From positions 992,001 to 1,056,000 of the forward strand of contig JBCAML010000002.1 in the NCBI GenBank assembly GCA_038503075.1: a stretch of 64,000 bases of DNA, written 5' to 3'. Position numbers and translations under genes: made by a program. Each line of letters opens with the position of its first letter. Positions within the stretch are counted from its first letter, which is position 1. Below the pieces are notes generated by a model. That model saw only the letters and a program-made list of their open reading frames with translations, ran no database searches and was not told the origin of the DNA. Origin of the DNA: Gyromitra esculenta (lineage: Eukaryota > Ascomycota > Pezizomycetes > Pezizales > Discinaceae). Positions 19,304 through 30,214 of this stretch are shown here, piece by piece.

Positions 19304-19716
19304 TTTCATGGATAAACTGTTTTCGTTAGTTCGTCGGATATAAGGTTGTGAGGCTATTGTGTTACGTTGTTGTTCCCTATGTTTCTTTGGGCTTCCATTA
19401 CGATGAGTCAAGTCTTTGTCATCGAACGAGTTGGATTGTGGTATATAAGCGAAGGGATTTCCCCTCTTATTGTACTTTTCCTTCTTCTTTCTTTAAGCAA
19501 CGTCTTCTATTGTACACTCTTAAGTATTTTACGAATACTACCAAAGATTATACCTCATAATCTTTCGCCGTCGCCATCTTCAAGTCATCATAACTTGAAC
19601 CACTAGTAGAGCCTGTACAATCTCCGTACATTTCCCCGCCGCTAGTTTCTCGTTCAAGTAGCACTGCTTATCTCGGGGGATACCTGAGAGCTTGACGAGA
19701 ATCTCGCTCCTTGAGA
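19304..19716 (+). repeat. Solo LTR (family 1) inserted in element D pol
   Basis: 413 bp, TTTCATGG...CCTTGAGA, plus orientation, flanked by CTATT (19299-19303 and 19717-19721). It has a TATATAAG box and AAGCAACGT. It lies directly before the RT YLDD active site codons. Confidence 0.94.
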
Positions 19717-19721
19717 CTATT

Positions 19722-22158
19722 CTGCACAGCGTATCTCGACGATATCCTGATCTATAGTGATACCCTCGCAGAACATAAAGTACACGTCAGACAAGTCCTC
19801 AATGCCCTTAAAGCCAACAACATCCTTCTCAAACCTGAGAAGTGTGAATTCCATGTCCAATCAATAAAATACCTCGGCCTAATCCTTACGCCTGAAGGAA
19901 TCAAGATGGACGAGGACAAACTCAAAGCAGTGCGCGACTGGAACCGACCCAAATGTGTCAAAGATGTGCAAGCCTTCCTAGGGTTCGCAAACTTCTACCG
20001 AAGGTTTATCCTAGGATTTTCTCGCCTTGCTGCCCCTCTCACTGCCTTCACAAAAAAAGGCATCATCTTCGAATGGACTGTCGAAGCTGAACTCGCATTC
20101 GAAGCTCTAAAAGACGCCTTTACCAAAGCCCCAGTACTCATCCATTTCGACCCCCGAAAAAAGATTTTTGTGGAATCCGATGCATCCGACTTCGTCTCCG
20201 GTGGTGTTCTCTCCCAACTTGATGATAATGGCGTGCTTCACCCCGTAGCATTTTTTTCAAAAAAACATTCACCCGCTGAATGCAATTATGAAATATATGA
20301 CAAGGAACTCCTAGCTATCATCCGTTGTTTCGAGGAATGGAGACCAGAACTCGAAGGCTCAGAACTACCCATCTCCGTCATCACTGATCATAAAAACCTA
20401 GAGTATTTTATGACAACAAAACAGCTCAACCGAAGACAAGTTCGATGGGCAGAATATCTCTCGCGCTTTGATTTCGTGATCACTTACCGACCAGGAGTAC
20501 AAGGAGGAAAGCCGGACGCACTGACTCGGAGATCAGGAGATCTCCCTGAAGAAGGGGATGAAAGACTGCAACACCAACATCAGGTGGTCCTGAAGGAGAA
20601 GAACCTTGATCCTAAGCTAAGTTTGTTTTCGGGTTCTTTGTCAAATGAACCCGCTGAATTGGATGCCCCCCTCGAAACCTTGATCAACCTCGGATATATT
20701 GCTGACCCATTCCCACAAAAAATCCTATTAGCACTCAAGAATGGCGAACAACAATCCAAGGAAATTACCTTGGGCGATTGTACCGAGTCAAATGGCCATC
20801 TTTTCTACCGACAAAAGCTCTATGTTCCCGACTATGACCCTCTTCGTCTTCTCATCTTGAAAAGAAATCACGACGCCCCCGCTGCCGGCCACCCAGGACG
20901 TGAAAAATCCTTCGAACTCATCTCTAGACAATTTTATTGGCCTAAAATGAGAGAGTATATTGGACGTTACACCCGAAACTGCCATACTTGCCGACGAGCA
21001 AAGCCTAATACACTCGGTACCCATAGCGTTCTTAAGCCCCTTCCAATTCCTAACCGCCCTTGGGAAGAGCTATCAATGGACTTTGTTACTGGTCTCCCCG
21101 AATCCGACGGCTTTAATGCAATAATGGTCGTAGTAGACAGGTTGTCAAAAATGCGACACCTAATCCCCTGTGATACTACTGTCAATGCTGAAAACACGGC
21201 AGAACTCTACCTCAAGAATGTTTGGAAACTCCACTGACTACCTTCCTACATCACTTCTGATAGAGGAACGCAGTTTACCGCTAAGTTTTGGAAACACCTT
21301 TGTCAGCGTCTAAATATCTCCGCCCGCATGTCAACGTCCTTTCACCCGGAAACAGACGGCCAAACAGAGCGTCTCAATGCCACTATGGAACAGTATCTTC
21401 GTTGCTATGTTTCGTACCAACAAGACGACTGGGCAAAATGGTTGCCAATTGCAGAATTTGCGGCCAACAATCAAGAATCAGCTAGTACTAAGGCCACCCC
21501 CTTTTTTGCCAATTATGGCTACCACCCTCGCTTTGACACTTCTGTCGTCCCCAACGACCGTTCTCCACAAACCCTTGATGCCAACCTCTTTGCTCGGAAG
21601 ATGGAGGAACTTAGAGACTTCCTTCGGGTACAGATGAAAACGGCTCAGGATATTTACGAGACCAGTAGTAACAAGCACCGTACCCCTGCCCCCTCCTTTA
21701 AAGTCAATGACCAGGTTTTCATATCAATGAAAAATATGAGAACGACTAGAAACTCGAGGAAATTGGACTGGAAATGGAGTGGCCCCTTCCCTGTGAAAAA
21801 GATAATCTCGGCGTATCCATACGAAATAGATCTACCGGTATCGATGAAATACCACCCGGTATTCCATGTTTCGTTGATCAAAGCAGCCCCTACCGACCCG
21901 CTCCCCGGTCAAACGATTCCACCACCTCCCCCTGTCCAAGTTAACGACCACGAGGAATATCTCGTCGAGAGTATATTGGACTCACGCCTCCACCGAGGAA
22001 AACTCCAATACTTGGTTGAATGGACAGGATATGCCTTGCCCACCTGGGAACCTGCGGAATATCACGGAGAGACTGAGGCAGTAGATCTCTTTCACCAACG
22101 TTACCCGAATAAACCTAAGAAGGATCTAACTAGTGTTCGCAGGAGCTCACGGCTATAA
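19722..22158 (+). pseudogene. pol: Element D pol, downstream part, with one premature stop
   Basis: Continues RT ([13 protein letters not shown]), RNase H, integrase and chromodomain to TAA at 22156-22158. The frame is broken by a single TGA at 21235-21237, where all other copies have GGA (WKLH-G-LPS), a G-to-T change. Beyond it the same frame continues unbroken through SDRG, QTERLN, the chromodomain (VEWTGYALPTWEP) and RRSSRL. No indel is seen. Confidence 0.92.
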
Positions 22159-22169
22159 GGGGGGGGTAC
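22157..22169 (+). other. Polypurine tract, element D
   Basis: AAGGGGGGGGTAC directly before the 3' LTR, overlapping the pol stop codon. Confidence 0.78.
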
Positions 22170-22579
22170 TTTCATGGATGGTTATTGGGTTGCTTAATGG
22201 ATGGTATGGGTGGTTGATCGTGTTGCTTTGTTATTTTGTTCGATATGTTTTCCTTGGTTTTCGTTACAATGAGTCATGCGTTTGTCATCAAAGAGATGGA
22301 TTATGGGTATATAAGCAAAGGGTTTTCCCCTCTTGTTGTACTTTTCTTCTTTTCTCTTTAAGCAACGTCTTCTATCGTACACTCTTGTATTTTACAATAC
22401 AAACCTTGGTTATACCTCATAACCTCACGCTGTCGCCGTCCTCAAGTCCTCTATACTTGAACACTCCGTAGAGCCTGTGGAATCCCGTAAACACTCTCGT
22501 CGCTTAGTTTTCCCTTCAAGTAGCACTGCTCATCTCGGGGGATACCTGAGAGCTTGAAGATAAACCTCGCCCCTTGAGA
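22170..22579 (+). repeat. Element D 3' LTR
   Basis: 410 bp, TTTCATGG...CCTTGAGA, followed by the CATAA target repeat (22580-22584). Confidence 0.94.
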
Positions 22580-22584
22580 CATAA

Positions 22585-22719
22585 TGGCCCCACAATGTGT
22601 CCCCTTTGCGGTGACACTTTTCAAAATTTTTCTCATGCCATTTTATATTGTTTTGCACTGTCATCCGAACGAAATTTATTTATTCCCTTTATAAATTCCC
22701 TAGATGCAGACTCTCCAAT
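22585..22719 (+). pseudogene. LINE ORF2 C-terminal fragment, piece 2 of 3 (zinc finger)
   Basis: Encodes NGPTMCPLCGDTFQNFSHAI and on, a CX2CX8HX4C motif (CPLC..H..C) typical of the C-terminus of LINE ORF2 proteins, then a stretch to DADSP at the CCAAT site. Here the split solo LTR (22720) interrupts it. It joins in frame to piece 1 and piece 3. Confidence 0.75.
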
Positions 22720-22975
22720 TTTCATGGATTGATTTTGGATAATGTGTCGCGGTTTGGTTGTTGGTTGTATTATTGTTTAGGTGGTTGTACAATCTCTTTG
22801 TTGTTCGGTTATTTTTCGGTTATAGGGTTTGTTAAGAAAAGCGGGGTATTTAAGCGATGGATTTTAGTCGTTTGTGTGTTTCTTCTTCTTTTCTCTTTAA
22901 GCAACGTTCTCGTTTTACTTCTACCTGTATTACTTTAATACCATCTCGGTTCTACCTCAGAACCTTCGCTGTCGC
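22720..22975 (+). repeat. Solo LTR (family 2), left part, split by element E
   Basis: The first 256 bp of a family-2 LTR starting TTTCATGG, with GGGTATTTAAG and AAGCAACGT. The target repeat CCAAT (22715-22719) is found again at 28931-28935 after the right part. The two parts total 407 bp, the same length as the solo LTR at 782. Confidence 0.92.
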
Positions 22976-23387
22976 TCTCAAGGGGCGAGGTTTATCTTCA
23001 AGCTCTCAGGTATCCCCCGAGATAAGCAGTGCTACTTGAAGGGAAAACTAAGCGACGAGAGTATTTTACGAGGTTCCACAGGCTCTACGGAGTGTTCAAG
23101 TATAGAGGACTTGAGGGCGGCGACAGCGTGAGGTTATGAGGTATAACCGAGGTTTGTATTTGTGAAATACAAGAGTGTACGATAGAAGACGTTGCTTAAA
23201 GAAAGAAGAAGAAAAAGTACAACAAGAGGGGAAATCCCTTCGCTTATATACCACTTTCCAACTCGTTCGATGACAAAGACTTGACTCACTGCAACGGAAA
23301 CCTAAAGAAACACAAGGAACGACAACGTAACACAATAACCATGTACCCTTGTACCCGGCGAACCAACGAAAACAGTTATCCATGAAA
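22976..23387 (-). repeat. Element E 3' LTR
   Basis: 412 bp. The left ~190 bp differ from the partner LTR at roughly 15-20 positions and match the element D LTR better; the remaining ~220 bp appear identical to the partner. Confidence 0.93.
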
Positions 23388-23399
23388 GTACCCCCTCCC

Positions 23400-26300
23400 T
23401 TATAGCCGTGAGCTCCTGCGAACACTAACCAGTCCTTCCCTAGGTTTACTTGGATATCGTTGGTGAAAAACATCTACCGCTTCAGTCTCCGTATGGTAAT
23501 CAGCTGGTTCCCACGTAGGTAAGGCATAGCCTGTCCATTCCACCAGGTATTGTAGTTTCCCGTGACGAATGCGAGAATCTAGGATACTTTCAACGAGATA
23601 TTCTTCATGATCGTTGACTTGGACAGGGGGTGGTGGTGGAATAATCTGACCCGGGAGTGGGTCGACAGGAGCAGCTTTGATTAGTGAAACGTGAAATACC
23701 GGATGGTATTTCATAGACGATGGCAGGTCTATCTCGTAGGCATATGCCGAGATTATTCGTTTTACGGGGAAGGGACCACTCCACTTCCAGTCCAATTTCC
23801 TTGAATTCCTAGTCGTCCTCATGTTCTTCATAGATATGAAGACACGGTCGTTGACTTTGAATGAAGGGGCGGGGGTGCGGTGCTGATTAGTACTGGTCTC
23901 GAAAATATCTTGTGCTGTCCTCATTTGGACTCGAAGGAAGTCTCTAAGTTCTTCCATCTTAGAGGCGAAGTCATTGGCATCGAGGGTCTGAGGGGAGCGG
24001 TCATTGGAGACGACGGAGGTATCAAAGCGAGGATGGTAACCATAGTTGGCGAAGAAGGGTGTAGCTTTCGTGCTGGCTGACTCTTGGTTATTGGCAGCGA
24101 ACTCCGCAATAGGTAACCATTTTGTCCAGTCGTCTTGTTGATAAGAAACATAGCACCGAAGATATTGTTCCATAACGGCATTAAGACGTTCGGTTTGACC
24201 ATCTGTTTCAGGGTGGAAGGACGTTGACATCCGAGCGGAAATATTCAGGCGTTGGCAGAGATGTTTCCAAAACTTAGCGGTAAACTGTGTTCCTCTATCC
24301 GAAGTGATATGGGAAGGTAGTCCGTGTAGCTTCCAAACATTTTGGAGATAGAGTTCAGCTGTTTGCTCGGCGTTGACGGTCGTATTGCACGGGATAAGGT
24401 GCCGCATCTTCGAGAGTCGATCCACCACAACCATAATAGCATCAAAGCCGTTAGACTCTGGGAGACCGGTAACGAAGTCCATTGATAGCTCTTCCCAGGG
24501 GCGATTAGGGATTGGGAGTGGTTTCAGGACGCCTTGGGTACCGAGGGTGCTTGGTTTTGCTCGTCGACAGGTATGACAGTTCCGCGTATAACGGCCAATA
24601 TACTCTCTCATCTTTGGCCAATAAAAATGCCTTGAAATGAGTTCGAAGGATTTTTCACGTTCCGGGTGACCAGCTGAGGGGGCGTCATGATGTCGTTGTA
24701 GAATGAGGAGGCGAAGAGGGTCATGATTGGGGATATAGAGTTTTTGTCGGTAATAAAGGCGGCCGCTGACTTCAGTACAATCACCTAGGGTGATCTCTTT
24801 AGATTGTCGTTCACCATTTTTAAGTGCTAGGAGAACTTTTTGTGGGAACGGGTCAGCATTATATCCAAGATTCATTAAATTATCGAGGGTGGCATCCAAT
24901 TCAGCGGGTTCATTTGATAAAGAACCCGAAAACAAACTCAACTTAGGATCTACATTCTTCTCCTTCAAGACTACTTGGTATTGGTGTCTTAGTCTTTCAT
25001 CCCCTTCTTCAGGGAGATCTCCTGATCTCCGTGTCAGTGCGTCCGGTTTTCCTCCTTGTACTCCTGGTCTATAGGTAATGACGAAGTCAAAACGTGAAAG
25101 GTATTCAGCCCATCTGACTTGTCGTCGATTAAGTTGCTTGGTGGTCATGAAATACTCCAAGTTCTTATGATCGGTGATAACTGAGATGGGTAATTCCGAT
25201 CCTTCAAGCTCTGGTCTCCATTCCTCGAAGCAGCGTATAATAGCGAGAAGTTCCTTGTCATAGATCTCATAGTTGCATTCAGCTGGTGAGTGCTTCTTGG
25301 AGAAGAAGGCTACAGGATGAAGTACGCCGTTATCGTCAAGTTGGGAGAGGACACCGGAAACGAAGTCAGAAGCATCGGATTCCACGAAGATTTTCTTTCG
25401 AGGGTCGAAGTGGGATGACGCGAGGGCTTTAGTAAAGGCATCTTTGCTTCGAATGCGAGTTCGACAACTTTGTCGAATTCGAAGACAACCTTTCTTGTAA
25501 AGCAGATAAGGGGGCGGTAATCGGGAGAAGCACCTAGGATGAATAAATCGGTAAAATTTGCGAAGTAAGGAAGGCTTGTACATCTTTGACTGATTTTGGG
25601 CGGTTCCAGTCCCGGACGGCTTTGAGTTTATCATTGTCCATCTTTATACCTTCAGGGGTTAGTATTAGGCCGAGGTATTTGATGGATTGTACGTGGAACT
25701 CGCACTTCTCAGGCTTGAGAAGGATGTTGTTGGCCTTAAGGGCGTCGAGTACCTGTCTGACATGTACTTTGTGCTCGGCAAGAGTATCGCTGTAGATGAG
25801 AATGTCGTCGAGGTAGGCCGTGCAAAAGAGATCTAGAAATTCTCGGAGGGAGTCGTTCACAAATCGCTGGAATGTACCGGGGGCGTTGGTAAGACCGAAT
25901 GGCATTACCAAGTATTCGTATAGGCCATATCGTGTTCGAAAGGCTGTTTTCCATTCTTCTCCCTCAGCGATACGAATTTGGTGAAAGCCATCCCGGAGAT
26001 CGAGTTTGGAGTACCACTGAGCTTTTGCGAGGCGATCCAAGGTTTCCTTGATCAGGGGGGAAGTGTATCTGTCTTTCACCGTGAGAGCGTTGAGGCCACG
26101 ATAATCGACACAAAGTCGGAGGGAACCATCGGGCTTAGCGGCGAAGAGGACTGGAGAACCGGCGGAAGATGAACTGGCACGGATGAATCCTTTTTCTAAG
26201 TTGTCTTCGATATACTTCTTAAGGACTAGAAGTTCATCACGAGACATACCATAGAGGGGTCCAAACGGTGGTTCCTTGCCTTCTTGTAGGGTGATTTTGT

Positions 26301-27064
26301 GGTCATAGGGTCGGCGAGGGGGGAGTCGCGAGCTTTAGCTTTATCGAACATGTCTAGATATTCGTGGTATTCGGCAGGTATTCGTTGCTTCCACTCTTCT
26401 TTGGTTGTCTTATTGTCAAGAACCTTATTAATTTCATAGAGGGACATGGCGTAAACCTGGATACCTTTTTTTCTAGCAAGCATGCGGAAACTAGCGGCGC
26501 CAATAAAAGCAGCGTTAAGCTTGTTCGGTGGGGGGATGGCCTTGGCTGAGACGACGGATTGTTTAGGGGTGCAGTGAGTGGTGCAGAATTCAGAATTGAA
26601 TTCAATGCTTTTGTTTGCAAACTGTAAATGAACATCGTGGAGGTTCATCCAGGGAATGCCTAATACTAGGGGGTAATGGCTGGTTTGGTGACGAAGAAAG
26701 GAGCTTTTCGGTGTGTTGTTGGATAGAAAGCTCTAGGTGACAGAGGTTGGTAATATCTCCCGAGGCAATTGTTCGGCCGTCAATGACCAATTGGCGAGGG
26801 GTTTTGAGGGGAGATAGGGGCAGGGAATGGTGACGCACAAATTTTTCATCAATGAAAGCGAACCCTGAGGCTCCAGTGTCAAGAAGTGCGTGTGTTTTTA
26901 TAATTTTATTTTGGTGGGAAAGGTTACAAGAAATTACAAAATGTTCCCCATCCAAAGTATCCTCCACACACACGTCCGACACCGAAAACCCAGAAATAGA
27001 GAACGCAGACAAAGGAGAAAAAGGAACCAGAGCAGGGTCACTGGACGACTACTGGTTGAACTAG
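23400..27064 (-). pseudogene. pol: Element E pol, multiply frameshifted
   Basis: All domains are recognisable: protease (DTGASGFAFID), RT (YLDD), RNase H, integrase (HHCC, SDRG, QTERLN) and chromodomain to RRSSRL-stop at 23400. The frame changes near 26,690-26,780 (deletions after the protease), near 26,320, and repeatedly over about 25,370-25,570 (end of RT, start of RNase H). The part from about 25,420 down to 23,400 is one long open frame. Confidence 0.92.
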
Positions 27065-27070
27065 TTTAAA
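27025..27070 (-). promoter_or_regulatory. -1 frameshift site of element E, weakened
   Basis: T TTA AAC (27070-27064) and TAG are kept, but the stem is reduced to 6 bp (AACCAG / CTGGTT) with a longer loop. Confidence 0.65.
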
Positions 27071-28294
27071 GACTCAACTGAGTCTGTTGCATCAAAGGCA
27101 GAAAAGCGAGGCGGCAAAGGCGGTGGAAAGACAGAAGGAGCAGGAGGAGCAGCGGCGGAGTTAGTGAACGGCTCCTCTCATGGCGGGCGTTTGGAGGCGG
27201 AGGGGCAATTGGAAAAGATATGCGCCTCCGGCGCAAAATAAACATCGGTTATTGGTCTGTCTCCATGCTTTCTCTTCGGACGATAGCTTTCTCCTCCCGT
27301 TAACCTGGACATAGCGCTGTTCAGGGGCAGGGCGAGAAGTAGAAGTACGGCCGAAAGAAAGATCCATGGGGACAAGTCCTCCGGGGGCGAAGGAAGAGGA
27401 GGCGGGAGTAAAGGCGGCAGGGGCGGCAGCAGGGGCGGCGAATTGTCCCATGGTATTGCGAGTGGCGTTTTTCTTCTCCTCTCTTCTTGCCCGGATTCGG
27501 TTATCTAGGCGGAGGAGGAAGGCGCAGAGGGAAGTGAAGGTGGTGGGGAAGTCAGCAACAGTTACTACCGCTTCTTTTAGCTCGTCCGACATGCCAAACT
27601 CCAGAGCATCATTTTTGGCAGACTCGTCGTAATTGAGGCGTCCCATGATGCGTTGGAAGTCGGCAAGGTAGGCGGAGAAATCTCGCTTCCCTTGTCGGAG
27701 TTGGTGTAGTTCGCGACGGGCGGTACCGAGAGGGTCGGGATCGCCGAAGGCTGTTTCAAGGCAGTGATTAGATCGGCGGCGGAGTTCCAGGTGGTAGTTC
27801 CGTCAGGAAGGACGGAGTGGCGAACTTGTTCGAGGCGGCTCACTCGAGGCGGCTAATAGCATACAACACCATGTTGTTGCTGTTGGAAAAAACGGTCGGC
27901 GTTGACCGAGTTTCGGCTGCAAAACGAATCCAGGGAGTTTATCGCGAGACCCGTTGAACTTATCTGGGTCGGGCATTTTATCCGATCGGCCTCCTTGAGT
28001 GTGAGCAGGAGGGGGTGGTGGCGACGGCGCAGGTGGGGGGAGCGGCGCTTTGGAGACGGGCGATTTCTGCTTCGGCTGCTTGCAAGCTGGGATTGGCAGG
28101 TATTGAACCTGGCTGTCATGTTGTTCTCTCTTGGGTAGCTTCCTCAAGTTGCAAGTCTGCGTAGGTGAGGTTGTCTACTCGCTGTTGGTAGTGCGGCGGA
28201 TTTCCTCGTAGGCGGAGGCGAGGTCGGCGTTGGCGGCAGCTTGGAAGTTCTCGAAGGTTGGGAAAGTCCAAGGGGCGGGGGCGGGGTTGCTCAT
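27061..28294 (-). pseudogene. gag: Element E gag, multiply frameshifted
   Basis: Starts ATG at 28294 (MSNPAPAPW) and ends at TAG 27061-27063. Small deletions near 28,190, 28,125, 28,060, 27,890-27,920, 27,835, 27,760 and 27,220 break the frame, including one in the zinc knuckle region. Single- to few-base losses predominate, rather than C-to-T changes. Confidence 0.9.
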
Positions 28295-28350
28295 GATGGC
28301 GTTGGAGCTTATGTGGCAGTGTAAAAAAGCGGGGTAGAGGGCGTGGATAA

Positions 28351-28363
28351 GGAAGCAACGTAA
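28351..28363 (-). other. Primer-binding site for self-priming, element E
   Basis: TTACGTTGCTTCC on the minus strand after the 5' LTR; complementary AAGCAACGT lies at 28576-28584 in the LTR. Confidence 0.68.
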
Positions 28364-28774
28364 TCTCAAGGGGCGAGGTTTATCTTCAAGCTCTCAGGTA
28401 TCCCCCGAGATAAGCAGTGCTACTTGAAGGGAAAACTACGCGAAGAGAGTGTTTTGCGAGGTTCCACGAGCTCTAGGGATTGATCAAGTATAGAGGACTT
28501 GAGGACAGCGACAGCGTATGGTTATGAGGTATAACCGAGGTTTGTATTGTAAAATACAAGAGTGTACGATAGAAGACGTTGCTTAAAGAAAGAAGAAGAA
28601 AAAGTACAACAAGAGGGGAAATCCCTTCGCTTATATACCACTTTCCAACTCGTTCGATGACAAAGACTTGACTCACTGCAACGGAAACCTAAAGAAACAC
28701 AAGGAACGACAACGTAACACAATAACCATGTACCCTTGTACCCGGCGAACCAACGAAAACAGTTATCCATGAAA
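28364..28774 (-). repeat. Element E 5' LTR
   Basis: 411 bp, TTTCATGG...CTTGAGA (minus), with a TATATAAG box. The right target repeat GTCGC follows. Confidence 0.93.
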
Positions 28775-28779
28775 GTCGC

Positions 28780-28930
28780 TGTGAAATATCACTGATACTT
28801 CGCCTGGAAGTATACCCACTGTAGAACTTGTAGACACACTGCACTTTTCAAACGTGTTAGTACCTCACTTAAGTAGCACTGCTCACCTTCAGGGATACTG
28901 AAGGGCTTATCGAGGGACTGAACTGTGAGA
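28780..28930 (+). repeat. Solo LTR (family 2), right part, split by element E
   Basis: The last 151 bp of the LTR begun at 22720, ending AACTGTGAGA, then the CCAAT repeat. Confidence 0.92.
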
Positions 28931-28935
28931 CCAAT

Positions 28936-29348
28936 TTGGAATAATATTTCATCCTTAATTGCTCTTGCTGAATTCATTTCAAAGACAAGAACAAATTTTC
29001 CCTCAATTAAAGAAATTGTTTTTTCAGATCTTTCATCTTCCGGCTCATCAGATATTTTATCATCTGTTTCTTTACATTCTACATCATCTCTTTCGTCCTT
29101 GTTAAATTTTTTCGATTTAATGGAGGAGTAATCTTTTTACATTATTTTTGTTGTTTTATGGCACGTGCCTGCCATTAGGGAATATCTGTTTAAGAAAAAT
29201 TTTCAGTTTTAAAAAAGTTTTGTTTTGTTTTGGAGGGTTGTAGGGATTTAGGGTTTTGTTCACGCTATAACTTCGGTTGCATGTGGCATTCTTGTACCTT
29301 TATATATAAACAATGAAACAATGATTTAACAAAAAAAAAAAAAAAAAA
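28936..29348 (+). pseudogene. LINE 3' end, piece 3 of 3, with poly(A)
   Basis: The open frame continues from piece 2 (WNNISSLIALAEF, then a Ser-rich tail) to TAA at 29129-29131. About 200 bp of AT-rich 3' untranslated sequence follow, ending in a run of about 20 A at 29,330-29,348. The poly(A) marks the 3' terminus of a non-LTR retrotransposon. The joined three pieces give about 150 codons of ORF2 end. Confidence 0.75.
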
Positions 29349-30214
29349 TGCACTTCGGCAATCTTGCCGGGCAACAAAGCCAACGGTCGAGATCACAGAT
29401 TATCGCCAACGTCAGACAAGGAAACAACACCCGTGGCAAACATCGTTTCATGAGGCGCTTACGACGCAGTACTAAGAAATCAACGACTGAAGATATATAG
29501 CGCAGCCCCACCAAGCAGAAAAATACACCCTATTTGCCCTCTACAACAGGGCTATGACGGTTCTCCGCAGAGGTTACTAAATAAACCAAGGCACGTAGTT
29601 TAGATAGCAAGTTAAGTCCGATACCAATAGAGCAGATTCTCACGGCCGAGCTTACGACATTTCTTTCTTTCTTTCTTTTTGGGGGAGTGAGTGGGCTTCT
29701 TGGCTGAGAGAAAGAGGTTGCAATTCCGATAGCATAGCCACAGCTCCCGATAGGGCGGTGACGGTTCCGTGAGGCCGCGTCAGGGCTTTGCTGCGGAGAT
29801 AGTCTATTGTACTTGGCAATTTCTTGTCTGTAGAGGAGGGGTATTTACGATAGGGCACAGGTACATGTATTTACAGTATTCACAGAGCCACAAGAGTGGT
29901 ATAGAGTAAGGTACTAGGTTGTGCCGCGCCCCGGCGTTTAACGGCTCTCATGCGGCGCGCCTATCCATCCTGTCCCCGCAGAGTAACACAGATAGGGAAG
30001 GAGCTGGATTGGAGTTGATTTGTGGAGATGGCACTGTGGAGAGACAGAGTACTGTATGTGGTGGATGAGATACATACAGCAGAGCTGTCTCACCTAACCC
30101 CTCTGCTGCTCTCCCCCCTTACGCGTCCCCCCAGCTGTTTCTCTTTAAGAAGCCCAAACCCCCAACTGCTCTGAACAAACATCCAGATCCATCCATCCAT
30201 CCACAAACTCAATC
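29349..30214. other. Intergenic, boundary of repeat block and genes
   Basis: No gene recognised. Contains a short TTTC microsatellite (about 29,661-29,680). The last ~200 bp are the presumed promoter and 5' leader of the VHS-GAT gene. Confidence 0.5.

Larger units (their letters stand above)
16336..22579 (+). mobile_element. Element D: family-1 chromovirus with solo-LTR insertion
   Basis: A plus-strand element with LTRs 16336-16746 and 22170-22579, flanked by CATAA (16331-16335 and 22580-22584). Gag is open; pol is interrupted by a 413-bp solo LTR and by one in-frame TGA. Removing the solo LTR leaves about 5.8 kb, the same size as B. It is inserted in the LINE remnant. Confidence 0.95.
22976..28774 (-). 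mobile_element. Element E: decayed family-1 chromovirus
   Basis: A minus-strand element between GTCGC repeats (22971-22975 and 28775-28779), inserted in the solo LTR. LTRs are 412 and 411 bp. Gag and pol are both broken by several small indels, yet half of each LTR is identical. The frameshift stem is shortened. Confidence 0.93.
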
